From Hydractinia symbiolongicarpus (taxonomy: Eukaryota > Cnidaria > Hydrozoa > Anthoathecata > Hydractiniidae), in contig NC_079887.1 of NCBI RefSeq assembly GCF_029227915.1, positions 28,147,650 through 28,211,649 on the forward strand: a stretch of 64,000 nt of DNA, read 5' to 3'. Below the pieces are notes generated by a model that was not told the DNA's origin, did not search any database, and worked only from the letters and a program-made list of their open reading frames with translations. The position numbers and the translations under genes are program-made. Position 1 is the stretch's first letter; each line of letters begins with the position of its first letter. Shown piece by piece: positions 13,479-23,999 of the stretch.

Positions 13479-16400
13479 ACAAAGAAAGTACCCAGGGAGT
13501 AAACTCATTTCCCGAACAATTTTTTAAATTATTTTTTCACCAGTAAAACGCATAAGACTTGTAGTTTTTAAAAATGTTTTCACTTTTGATGAGACGTTGA
13601 ATAAAAGAAGTTTAATCGCCGGCAAACGAAAACCCGCGATTTCCCGTAAATCCCGGGCTTGGCCCGTATAGTCAAAAGTATACAAAGAAAGTACCCAGGA
13701 GTAAACTCATTTCCCGAACAATTTTTTATATTATTTTTTTACCACTAAACGCATGAGACTTGTAGTTTTCAAAAATATTTTCATATTTGATGGGACGCTG
13801 AATAAAAGAAGTTTAATTGCCGGCAAACGAAAATCCGTGATTTCCCGTAAATCCCGGACTCGGCCCGTATAGTCAAAAGTATACAAAGAAAGTACCCAGG
13901 GAGTAAACTCATTTCCCGAACGATTTTTTAAATTATTTTTTTACCACTAAAACGCATGAGACTTGTAGTTTTCAAAAATGTTTTCATTTTTGATGAGACC
14001 CTTAATGAAAGAGGTTTAATCGCCGGCAAACGAAATCCCGCGTTTTCCCGTAAATCCGGGGCTTGGCCCGTATAGTCGAATGTATACAAAGAAGGTACCC
14101 AGGGAGTAAACTCATTTCCCGAACGATTTTTTAAATTTTTTTTTCACCACTAAAACGCATGAGACTTGTAGTTTTCAAAAATGTTTTTATTTTTGATGAG
14201 ACGCTTAATGAAAGAGGTTTAATCGCCGGAAAACGAAAACCCGCGATTTCCCGTAAATCCCGGGCTTGGCCCGTATAGTCGAATGTATACAAAGAAAGTA
14301 TCCTGTGAGTAAACTCATTTCCAGAACGATTTTTTAAATTATTTTTTCACCACTAAAACGCATCAGACTTGTAGTTTTTAAAAATGTTTTCATTTTTGAT
14401 GAGACGCTGAATAAAAGAAGTTTAATCGCCGGCAAACGAAAACCCGCGATTTCCCGTAAATTCTGGCTTGGCCCATATAGTCAAAAGTATACAAAGAAAG
14501 TACCCAGGGAGTAAACTTATTTCCCGAACGATTTTTTAAATTATTTTTTCACCACTAAAACGCATGAGACTTGTAGTTTTCAAAAATGTTTTCATTTTTG
14601 ATGAGACGCTGAATAAAAGAAGTTTAATCGCCGGCAAACGAAAACCAGTGACTTCCCGTAAATCCCGGGGTTGGCCCGTATAGTCAAAAGTATACAAAGA
14701 AAGTACCCAGGGAGTAAACTCATTTCCCGAACGATTTTTTAAATTATTTTTTCACCACTAAAACGCATGAGACTTGTAGTTTTCAAAAATGTTTTCATTT
14801 TTGATGGGACGCTGAATAAAAGAAGTTTAATTGCCGGCAAACGAAAATCCGCGATTTCCCGTAAATCCCGGACTCGGTCCGTATAGTCAAAAGTATACAA
14901 AGAAAGTACCCAGGGAGTAAACTCATTTCCCGAACGATTTTTTAAATTATTTTTTCACCACTAAAACGCATGAGACTTGTAGTTTTCAAAGATGTTTTCA
15001 TTTTTGATGAGACGCTGAATAAAATCGCCGGCAAACGAAAACCCGCGACTTCCCGTAAATCCCGGGCTTGGCCCGTAGTAGTTTTCAAGAATGTTTTCAT
15101 TTTTGATGAGACGCTGAATAAAAGCAGTTTAATCGCCGGCAAACGAAAACCCGCGATTTCCCGTAAATCCCGGGCTTGGCACGTATAGTCGAATGTATAC
15201 AAAGAAAGTACCCTGAGAGTAAACTCATTTCCAGAACGATTTTTTAAATTATTTTTTCACCACTAAAACGCATGTGACTTGTAGTTTTCAAAAATGTTTT
15301 CATTTTTGATGAGACGCTGAATAAAAGAAGTTTAATCGCCGGCAAACGAAAACCAGCGACTTCCCGTAAATCCCGGGCTTGGCCCGTATAGTCAAAAGTA
15401 TACAAAGAAAGTACCCAGGGAGTAAACTTATTTCCCGAACGATTTTTTATATTATTTTTTTACCACTAAACGCATGAGACTTGTAGTTTTCAAAAATGTT
15501 TTCATTTTTGATGAGACGCTAAATAAAATCGCCGGCAAACGAAAACCCGCGACTTCCCGTAAATCCTGGGCTTGGCCCGTAGTAGTTTTCAAGATTGTTT
15601 TCATTTTTGATGAGACGCTGAATAAAAGCAGTTTAATCGCCGGCAAACGAAAATCCGCGATTTCCCGTAAATTCCGGACTCTGCCCGTATAGTCAAAAGT
15701 ATACAAAGAAAGTACCCAGGGAGTAAACTCATTTCCCGAACGATTTTTTAAATGATTTTTTCACCACTAAAACGCATGAGACTTGTAGTTTTCAAAAATG
15801 TTTTCATTTTTGATAAGACGCTGAATAAAATCGCCGGCAAACGAAAACCCGCGACTTCCCGTAAATCCCGGGCTTGGCCCGTAGTAGTTTTCAAGAATGT
15901 TTTCATTTTTGATGAGACGCTGAATAAAAGCAGTTTAATCGCCGGCAAACGAAAACCCGCGATTTCCCGTAAATCCCGGGCTTGGCACGTATAGTCGAAT
16001 GTATACAAAGAAAGTACCCTGAGAGTAAACTCATTTCCAGAACGATTTTTTAAATTATTTTTTCACCACTAAAACGCATAAGACTTGTAGTTTTTAAAAA
16101 TGTTTTCATTTTTGATGAGACGCTGAATAAAAGAAGTTTAATCGCCGGCAAACGAAAATCCGCGATTTCCCGTAAATTCCGGACTCGGCCCGTATAGTCA
16201 AAAGTATACAAAGAAAGTACCCAGGGAGTAAACTCATTTCCCGAACGATTTTTTAAATTATTTTTTCACCACTAAAACGCATGAGACTTGTAGTTTTCAA
16301 AAATGTTTTCATTTTTGATGAGACGCTGAATAAAAGAAGTTTAATCGCCGGCAAACGAAAACCAGCGTTTTCCCGTAAATCCGGGGCTTGGCATGTATAG

Positions 16401-17860
16401 TCGAATGTATACAAAGAAAGTACCCAGGGAGTAAACTCATTTCCCGAACGATTTTTTAATTTCTTTTTTCACCACTAAAACGCATGAGACTTGTAGTTTT
16501 CAAAAATGTTTTTATTTTTGATGAGACGCTTAATGAAAGAGGTTTAATCGCCGGAAAACGAAAACTCGCGATTTCCCGTAAATCCCGGGCTTGGCCCGTA
16601 TAGTCGAATCTATACAAAGAAAGTATCCTGTGAGTAAACTCATTTCCAGAACGATTTTTTAAATTAATTTTTCACCATTAAAACGCATCAGACTTGTAGT
16701 TTTTAAAAATGTTTTCATTTTTGATGAGACGCTGAATAAAAGAAGTTTAATCGCCGGCAAACGAAAACCCGCGATTTCCCGTAAATTCCGGCTTGGCCCG
16801 TATAGTCAAAGGTATACAAAGAAAGTACCCAGGGAGTAAACTCGTTTCCCGAACGATTTTTTATATTATTTTTTTACCACTAAACGCATGAGACTTGTAG
16901 TTTTCAAAAATATTTTCATATTTGATGGGACGCTGAATAAAAGAAGTTTAATCGCCGGCAAACGAAAATCCGCGATTTCCCGTAAATTCCGGACTCGGCC
17001 CGTATAGTCAAAAGTATACAAAGAAAGTACCCAGGGAGTAAACTCATTTCCCGAACGATTTTTTAAATTATTTTTTCACCACTAAAACGCATGAGACTTG
17101 TAGTTTTCAAAAATGTTTTCATTTTTGATGAGACGCTGAATAAAAGAAGTTTAATCGCCGGCAAACGAAAACCCGCGATTTCCCGTAAATCCCGGACTTG
17201 GCCCGTATAGTCAAAAGTATACAAAGAAAGTACCCAGGGAGTAAACTCATTTCCCGAACGATTTTTTAAATTATTTTTTCACCACTAAAACGCATGAGAC
17301 TTGTAGTTTTCACAAATGTTTTCATTTTTGATGAGACGCTGAATAAAATCGCCGGCAAACGAAAACCCGCGATTTCCCGTAAATCCCGGACTTGGCCCGT
17401 ATAGTCAAAAGTATACAAAGAAAGTACCCAGGGAGTAAACTCATTTCCCGAACGATTTTTTAAATTATTTTTTCACCACTAAAACGCATGAGACTTGTAG
17501 TTTTCACAAATGTTTTCATTTTTGATGAGACGCTGAATAAAATCGCCGGCAAACGAAAACCCGCGACTTCCCGTAAATCCCGGGCTTGGCCCGTAGTAGT
17601 TTTCAAGAATGTTTTCATTTTTGATGAGACGCTGAATAAAAGCAGTTTAATCGCCGGCAAACGAAAACCCGCGATTTCCCGTAAATCCCGGGCTTGGCAC
17701 GTATAGTCGAATGTATACAAAGAAAGTACCCAGGGAGTAAACTCATTTCCCGAACGATTTTTTAAATTCTTTTTTCACCACTAAAACGCATGAGACTTGT
17801 AGTTTTCAAAAATGTTTTTATTTTTGATGAGACGCTTAATGAAAGAGGTTTAATCGCCAG
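13479..17860 (+). repeat. Satellite array, segment B, rich in truncated monomers
   Basis: Same monomer as segment A, but several units are shortened in two recurrent ways. First, a 9-bp loss turns gaataaaagaagtttaatcg into gaataaaatcgcc (about 15022, 15528, 15828, 17341 and 17537). Second, a loss of roughly 94 bp joins cccgta to gtagttttca (about 15074, 15577, 15880 and 17590). The two often occur together, giving compact near-dimers with open frames of 72-86 codons on both strands. These are by-products of the repeat and have no recognisable protein features. Confidence 0.93.
16381..17690 (+). repeat. Left copy of a 1,306-bp duplication; internal empty site for the LINE
   Basis: gacgcttaatgaaagaggtt at 16525 recurs at 17831 (offset 1,306), just before the LINE. 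The satellite just after the LINE (tagtcgaatctatac at 22158) matches 16601 (offset 5,557). The difference, 4,251 bp, is the length gained by the LINE insertion. The run ggtttaatcgccggaaaacg around 16541-16560 is therefore the uninterrupted form of the target. Confidence 0.85.
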
Positions 17861-17916
17861 TGTTAGAGTTGATGTACATACATTGAGTGGCGTAGTCGGT
17901 TAGCGCGTCGTACAGC
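17861..17916 (+). promoter_or_regulatory. LINE 5' leader with tRNA-like A-box segment
   Basis: The leader is only 56 bp before the ORF1 ATG. Bases 17887-17915 (gtggcgtagtcggttagcgc and on) look like the D-arm half of a tRNA: tggcgtagtcgg fits the A-box pattern TRGYNNANNNG and is followed by ttagcgcg, as in many tRNAs. No B box follows, since coding sequence begins at once. It may be an internal promoter, a captured tRNA or SINE head, or chance. Similarity is seen directly; function is inference. Confidence 0.45.
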
Positions 17917-18999
17917 ATGGAAAATTTAACTAATACACCAATTGTAGAATTCATTGATACACCACTTCGTAAAATTAGCTCGACTTCAGATATTCCTATA
18001 ATTCTTGAAAGAAATGGAGTTAAAGAAAGTGATGAATCGTTTATAGACCGCATGTATTCAAACATCAACTTACAAAAAATGAAAGGTGAGCTAATACACG
18101 ATCTTAAAAACTACCTTGATGAATGTGTTAAAAATGTTGCTCTGTCAAACCGTCACGTTTCTACCGAATGGGATAGTAATAAAATGTTTAGTGTGTTGGA
18201 GGAAAGGATTTTATTTTTGGAAAAGGAAGTAAATGCCAAAAATGAAATGATACAAATGTTATTAGCGACGAAATCATCAACGCGTGACGACATACTACAT
18301 AACTCTCATAGCTTCAACAAATTAAAATCTTGCGAAACAAACGAGAATTTTACAATTCCCAAGGACACCGTTAAGGCAAAAATCATTAAACAGAGTTCCT
18401 TTATTCACGCAAATCGCTTTGAAAACTTGCCCATTGAAGAAATAATGGATGATGTAAATAGTGTTGCCAACGAAGTGCCGCATAAAACGCCGCGAAGGAG
18501 ATCTGACAAAAAATCTAAAGTTACGCAAATAATTGGAGACTCGATTGTAAAAGAAGTGAAGGGCTGGAAACTTTCTTCAAACGAGAACAAGATTATAGTG
18601 AAATCCTTCTCTGGAGCCACGACTAAATGCATGGAAAGTTACGCAATACCAACTACGAACATGTCTCCCGATAACATTATTATTCATTGTGGCACTAACG
18701 ATCTTAATAGAATCGAAACCGATCAAATTGCTCAAAACATAGTAAAATTGGCTATTAAATTGAAATCTGGTGAAAATAATGTAATGATATCGGGCATAAT
18801 TCAACGAAAAGACAGACTAAATGAAAAGGTGATGGCAGTCAACAAATCTCTCGCTCATCTTTGCGAACAAAGAAACATCGGCTTTATCAATAATGATAAT
18901 ATAAACCCCGACTTGCATTTGAATAGAAGTCGCCTTCACCTAAATATGAAAGGGACTTCAATATTGTCTCGGAACTTTCTACAGGTGATTGAGGATTGA
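17917..18999 (+). CDS. LINE ORF1 protein: coiled coil plus SGNH/GDSL-type esterase domain
   Basis: 360 residues, ATG to TGA, uninterrupted. Residues 93-117 (around VLEERILFLEKEV) form a likely coiled coil, suited to ORF1 multimerisation. A basic stretch follows at about 190-201 (KTPRRRSDKKSK), a possible nucleic-acid contact. Residues 202-360 are SGNH-hydrolase-like: GDSI at 207-210 with putative nucleophile Ser209, FSGAT at 231-235 with block II Gly, CGTND at 258-262 with block III Asn261, and SRLHLNMKG at 338-346 with catalytic His341. The Asp usually three residues before that His is Ser338. Esterase-type ORF1 proteins are known in CR1 and related LINEs; their role there is not settled. 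The start is the first ATG after an in-frame TAG upstream. The next 33 codons after the TGA stay open in the same frame and lead into ORF2. Confidence 0.88.
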   Translation: MENLTNTPIVEFIDTPLRKISSTSDIPIILERNGVKESDESFIDRMYSNINLQKMKGELIHDLKNYLDECVKNVALSNRHVSTEWDSNKMFSVLEERILFLEKEVNAKNEMIQMLLATKSSTRDDILHNSHSFNKLKSCETNENFTIPKDTVKAKIIKQSSFIHANRFENLPIEEIMDDVNSVANEVPHKTPRRRSDKKSKVTQIIGDSIVKEVKGWKLSSNENKIIVKSFSGATTKCMESYAIPTTNMSPDNIIIHCGTNDLNRIETDQIAQNIVKLAIKLKSGENNVMISGIIQRKDRLNEKVMAVNKSLAHLCEQRNIGFINNDNINPDLHLNRSRLHLNMKGTSILSRNFLQVIED

Positions 19000-19098
19000 C
19001 ACAAAAAACCCGTCGAAATTTACGACACAGATCCACCGAACACTGCCTCAGATACTTTTGATTCAACATATGATATTTTCACTCTACGTCGCAGTAAC

Positions 19099-20205
19099 AT
19101 GTGTAACTTGATAGTCGGTCATTTGAACGTAAACTCGTTGCGAAACAAGTTCGAAGCAATTGATTTAACTTTCAAGCACAATATTGATGTTCTGCTTCTA
19201 ACTGAAACGAAAATAGATGAATCGTTCACTGATGCTCAATTTAAGTTAGATAATTACGCAATTCTGAGGAAAGATAGAAATGGACATGGTGGCGGTATTT
19301 TACTCTATATAAATGAAAATATTCCCTTCAAAGTGTTGCGAAAATATACTTTACCGGATGATATCGAAGTTTTAGTTGTCGAAATAAATCTTCGAAAACG
19401 CAAATGGCTTTTAATCGGTGCATATAAACCACCGTTACAAAAAAATTACTACTTTTTAACTCAAATTGCAAATGTATTGATTTCACATCTCAACTATCAC
19501 GAAAACATCATAATTATGGGTGATTTAAACATGGAAATAAGTGACACAGATTTCGATAACTTCATTTCAACATACGACCTCCATAGACTAATCAAATCAC
19601 CAACCTGCTTTAAGTCAAGTACTTCGCCTTCTTGCATTGATCACATATTAACAAATCAACCAAATTTCTTTAAAAATAGTGTAACAATCGAAACTGGCAT
19701 ATCAGATTGGCATTTATTTGTTGGAAGTGTGATGAGAATGAACGTGATTAAAGGCGACCCAATTGTGAAACACTACAGAAATTACAACAAAATTGACTAC
19801 TTTGATTTTGAAAGAACATTATCAATGAACTTTTTGAAATTACTTGAGAACAATTACGACTTTAACCAATTCAATTTATGCATCACGTCTACGCTAAACC
19901 ATTTTGCACCATTGAAAAAGAAAATACTAAGATTCAATAACGCACCTTTTATCACCAAGGAGCTTCGCAAAGCTATTATGCACAGATCCAAACTTCGTCG
20001 CATATATAACAAATCACGATCAAAAGAAAATTGGTCCAACTTCACTAGACAGAGAAACTACTGTGTTTCCTTATTACGAAAAACCAGACGTTCGTATTTC
20101 AAGGGTTTACGTATGACAAGCATTACTGATAATAAAAAGTTCTGGAAGTCTGTCAAGCCATTGTTTTCAAACGTTAGATTAAAATTATTTCAAACGTTAG
20201 ATTAA
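19099..20205 (+). pseudogene. LINE ORF2, N-terminal part: AP-like endonuclease (frame 1 of a broken ORF2)
   Basis: This stretch of 368 codons starts at ATG 19099 and ends at a premature TAA. The apurinic-endonuclease-like domain fills about residues 1-225: HLNVNSL with Asn10, LLLTETKID with Glu36, GAYKPP at 107-112, MGDLN with Asp142 and Asn144, CIDHILTN with Asp181, and SDWH at 202-205 as the terminal Asp/His motif. The SDxH spacing is common in this LINE group. It would nick target DNA to prime reverse transcription. The frame is open back to codon 19000, right after the ORF1 TGA, so translation might also enter from upstream. The reading frame is lost near 20190-20210 at a 23-bp tandem duplication, and the coding sequence continues in another frame. 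Confidence 0.88.
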
Positions 20206-20210
20206 AATTA
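20165..20210 (+). repeat. 23-bp perfect tandem duplication inside LINE ORF2
   Basis: The 23-bp unit 20165-20187, containing caaacgttagattaaaatta, is repeated exactly at 20188-20210. Because 23 is not a multiple of three, it disrupts ORF2 between endonuclease and reverse transcriptase. Removing one copy alone would not rejoin the two frames seen here, so at least one further small indel must lie close by. It looks like a replication-slippage lesion acquired by this copy or its template. Confidence 0.88.
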
Positions 20211-21007
20211 TCTTAATCGAGAGAGAAAAGATAGTCACCGACGAACAAAAATTATGCAAAATCTTCAATGAATATTACACCAACATCACGAAAAATTTAC
20301 CAATCAAACCAAACGATGATACACATACAGCAACCATTCACGATGCAATCCACTCGTATACTAATCACATCAGTATTTTGAAAATTCGTGAAAATGTGGG
20401 TTATGATGAAAAGTTCTATTTTTCGCTGGTTGAACAGCCTGATGTTCTCAAAGTCATCAAAGACATGGATGCAAAGAAATCTTCTGTTAGTGGTGATTTT
20501 CCAGTTTTTATGTTGAAAAAGTTTATTCATATCTTTGTTCCTATCCTCACTAATATTATAAATTTTTGTTTACAGTCTAATATTTTTCCTGATGATTTAA
20601 AACTTGCAGAGGTTATACCTGTTTTTAAGAAGGATGACTGTAATGATAAGGAGAACTATAGACCTGTTAGCTTGCTTCCCTGTTTATCAAAGGTTTTTGA
20701 AAGAATTATTCTTAATCAAATGCACACTTTTATGCATGACAAACTCAGCCCTCATCTATCAGGCTTCAGAAAGGGTTATAATACACAATATGCTCTCATT
20801 CGAATGATTGAACAATGGAAAAGCACACTTGATAATAAGGGTGTAGTTGGAGCAGTGCTAATGGACCTTTCAAAAGCTTTTGATACTATCAACCATGATT
20901 TGCTTATTGCAAAGCTGCATGCCTATGGTTTTTCTGAATCTTCTTTATTATTTATTCACTCATACTTGAAAAATCTTTCAGAGAACCAGAATAAATTCTT
21001 CTTTTAG
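20201..21007 (+). pseudogene. LINE ORF2, central part: reverse transcriptase fingers/palm (second frame)
   Basis: Open from 20201 to TAG 21005-21007. No internal ATG is needed, since this is the continuation of the broken ORF2. Reverse-transcriptase blocks in order: AEVIPVFKK, NYRPVSLLP at 20654-20680, GFRKGYNTQYAL from 20762, and motif A LMDLSKAFDTINHDLL with the first metal-binding Asp codon at 20864-20866. The reading frame runs off after YLKN near 20976, where homology moves to the +1 frame, consistent with loss of about 2 bases. The rest of the palm, including the FADD motif, lies in the next segment. Confidence 0.88.
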
Positions 21008-21962
21008 CGAATGGCTTCCTCTTCAAGTTGGAGTTCCACAAGGATCAATCTTAGGACCTCCTTTCTTCAATTATTCTATAAACGATTTATTCTGGTTCAT
21101 TATTCAATCATCCCTTTGTAACTTTGCAGATGATAACACCTTATATGCTTGTGAAAATTCATTAGAAGATGTAAAACAAACACTGCTTACTAATTTGGTC
21201 ATAGTTAATAATTGGTTTTATGAAAATTACTTAGCAATAAATTTGAAAAAGTATCAATATATTGTATTAGGTCATCACGATGAAAGTTTGATATTTAACC
21301 ACTTGAAAATTGCGTGTAAATCGTCTGTAGTGCTTCTTGGTGTTACGATTGACTCGAGACTAAACTTTCATTCGCATGTCAAAAACATCTGTAATAAGGC
21401 TAGTAGGAAACTCAACGTGCTTCAAAGGATATCATCCTTTTTGACACCCAAGATGAAGCGTTTTCTCTTCAATTCATTTATTTTGTCTCAGTTTTCTTAC
21501 TGTCCCTTAGTATGGATGTTTTGTGGAAAAGTTGCGAATAATCGAATCAATCGTATTCACGAACGTTGTCTAAGAATCATACAGGACGATATAAATGGCA
21601 GATACGATGAACTTTTATCTTTATGTAATGTTAAAAATATTCACATCATCAATTTACAGAATTTAATGAAAGAGGTTTACAAATTTTTAAATGGATTGTC
21701 ACCTCTATATATGAACGAGATATTTTCTGTTAGGGAAAACAAGTACAACCTTCGTTGCTTTAATTTGATCAGGCGACCAACTTGTCGGACAACGTACTAT
21801 GGCTTAAATACTTTATCAAATATTGCAGGGAAGCTATGGATATCTGTGCCTGACGCTACAAAGAATGCTCCTTCTCTCGAAGCCTTCCGTAGCTCAATAA
21901 AATTTTGGGAAGGTGATGTTTGCACCTGTAAAATATGCATGGATATACCATACATATTTTAA
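20970..21962 (+). pseudogene. LINE ORF2, C-terminal part: RT palm/thumb and CxCx2C tail (third frame)
   Basis: Open from 20970, just after an in-frame TGA, to TAA 21960-21962. It begins with the expected continuation of the RT: VGVPQGSILGP at 21027-21059, then motif C FADD at 21123-21134 (the YxDD equivalent with both catalytic Asp), then LLGVTIDSRLNF and the thumb. The conserved distal region reads YCPLVWMF, INRIHERCLRI, LMKEVYKFLNG, then a Cys-rich end with Cys codons at 21921, 21927 and 21936. That W..CxCx2C ending recurs in this LINE group. Both catalytic motifs look intact, so only the two frameshifts, not active-site decay, mark this ORF2 as broken. Confidence 0.9.
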
Positions 21963-22111
21963 CTTTACTTATTTATTTATTTATTTTTCTTATTTTTTAT
22001 CGCTGTTTGCCTTGTTTTACGTTTTGTTGTCGATTTAAATTAGTTATTTAAATACTATTGTATCTATCGACGTTAAATAAAGAGAAAATCAAAAAAAAAA
22101 AAAAATCAAAT
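21963..22111 (+). other. LINE 3' UTR, polyadenylation signal and A-rich tail
   Basis: T-rich sequence with a (attt)n-like run at about 21968-21987, aataaa at 22076-22081, a 15-A run at 22091-22105, then tcaaatcaaa merging into satellite caaacg. The pentamer-like aaatc at the very end recalls the short 3' microsatellites of CR1/L2 elements. The tail does not match the ggctatcctg tail of the two SINEs in this window. Confidence 0.8.
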
Positions 22112-23999
22112 CAAACGAAAACCCGCGATTTCCCGTAAATCCCGGGCTTGGCCCGTATAGTCGAATCTATACAAAGAAAGTATCCTGTGAGTAAACTCAT
22201 TTCCAGAACGATTTTTTAAATTAATTTTTCACCATTAAAACGCATCAGACTTGTAGTTTTTAAAAATGTTTTCATTTTTGATGAGACGCTGAATAAAAGA
22301 AGTTTAATCGCCGGCAAACGAAAACCCGCGATTTCCCGTAAATTCCGGCTTGGCCCGTATAGTCAAAGGTATACAAAGAAAGTACCCAGGGAGTAAACTC
22401 GTTTCCCGAACGATTTTTTATATTATTTTTTTACCACTAAACGCATGAGACTTGTAGTTTTCAAAAATATTTACATATTTGATGGGACGCTGAATAAAAG
22501 AAGTTTAATCGCCGGCAAACGAAAATCCGCGATTTCCCGTAAATTCCGGACTCGGCCCGTATAGTCAAAAGTATACAAAGAAAGTACCCAGGGAGTAAAC
22601 TCATTTCCCGAACGATTTTTTAAATTATTTTTTCACCACTAAAACGCATGAGACTTGTAGTTTTCAAAAATGTTTTCATTGTTAATGAGACGCTGAATAA
22701 AAGAAGTTTAATCGCCGGCAAACGAGAACCCGCGATTTCCCGTAAATCCCGGACTTGGCCCGTATAGTCAAAAGTATACAAAAAAAGTACCCAGGGAGTA
22801 AACTCATTTCCCAAACGATTTTTTAAGTTATTTTTTCACCACTAAAACGCATGAGACTTGTAGTTTTCAAGAATGTTTTCATTTTTGATGAGACGCTGAA
22901 TAAAAGCAGTTTAATCGCCGGCAAACGAAAATCCGCGATTTCCCGTAAATTCCGGACTCGGCCCGTATAGTCAAAAGTATACAAAGAAAGTACCCAGGGA
23001 GTAAACTCATTTCCCGAACGATTTTTTAAATTATTTTTTCACCACTAAAACGCATAAGACTTGTAGTTTTCAAAAATGTTTTCATTTTTGATGAGACGCT
23101 GAATAAAATCGCCGGCAAACGAAAACCCGCGACTTCCCGTAAATCCCGGGCTTGGCTCGTAGTAGTTTTCAAGAATGTTTTCATTTTTGATGAGACGCTG
23201 AATAAAAGCAGTTTAATCGCCGGCAAACGAAAACCCGCGATTTCCCGTAAATCCCGGGCTTTACACGTATAGTCGAATGTATACAAAGAAAGTACCCTGA
23301 GAGTAAACTCATTTCCAGAACGATTTTTTAAATTATTTTTTCACCACTAAAACGCATAAGACTTGTAGTTTTTAAAAATGTTTTCATTTTTGATGAGACG
23401 CTGAATAAAAGAAGTTTAATCGCCGGCAAACGAAAACCCGCGATTTCCCGTAAATCCCGGCTTGGCCCGTATAGTCAAAAGTATACAAAGAAAGTACCCG
23501 GGGAGTAAACTCATTTCCCGAACGATTTTTTAAATTATTTTTTCACCACTAAAACGCATGAGACTTTTAGTTTTCAAAAATGTTTTCATTTTTGATGAGA
23601 CGCTGAATAAAAGAAGTTTAATCGCCGGCAAACGAAAACCAGCGACTTCCCGTAAATCCCGGGCTTGGCCCGTATAGTCAGAAGTATACAAAGAAAGTAC
23701 CCAGGGAGTAAACTCATTTCCCGAACGATTTTTTATATTATTTTTTTACCACTAAACGCATGAGACTTGCAGTTTTCAAAAATATTTTCAAATTTGATGG
23801 GACGCTGAATAAAAGAAGTTTAATTGCCGGCAAACGAAAATCCGCGATTTCCCGTAAATCCCGGACTCGGCCCGTATAGTCAAAGGTATACAAAGAAAGT
23901 ACCCAGGGAGTAAACTCATTTCCCGAACGATTTTTTAAATTATTTTTTCACCACTAAAGCGCATGAGACTTGTAGTTTTCAAAAATGTTTTTATTTTTG

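Larger units (their letters stand above)
17861..22111 (+). mobile_element. Non-LTR retrotransposon, CR1/L2/Jockey-like, near full length
   Basis: A 4.25-kb insertion between satellite ...tttaatcgccag and caaacgaaaacccgcg. Order: a short 5' leader of 56 bp with a tRNA-like segment; ORF1 with coiled coil and SGNH esterase; ORF2 with AP endonuclease, reverse transcriptase and a C-terminal CxCx2C motif; a 3' UTR with aataaa at 22076-22081 and a 15-A run at 22091-22105 followed by tcaaatcaaa. An esterase-type ORF1 with an APE-type ORF2 is typical of CR1/L2-group LINEs. Comparison with the empty-site copy near 16550 shows no target-site duplication. ORF2 has two frameshifts, so this copy is unlikely to be autonomous. 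Exact clade assignment needs a tree. Confidence 0.93.

Noticed and set aside
17850-20530. Several open frames of 60-77 codons opposite the LINE genes.
   Set aside because: Shadows of ORF1 and ORF2 in other frames; no features of their own.
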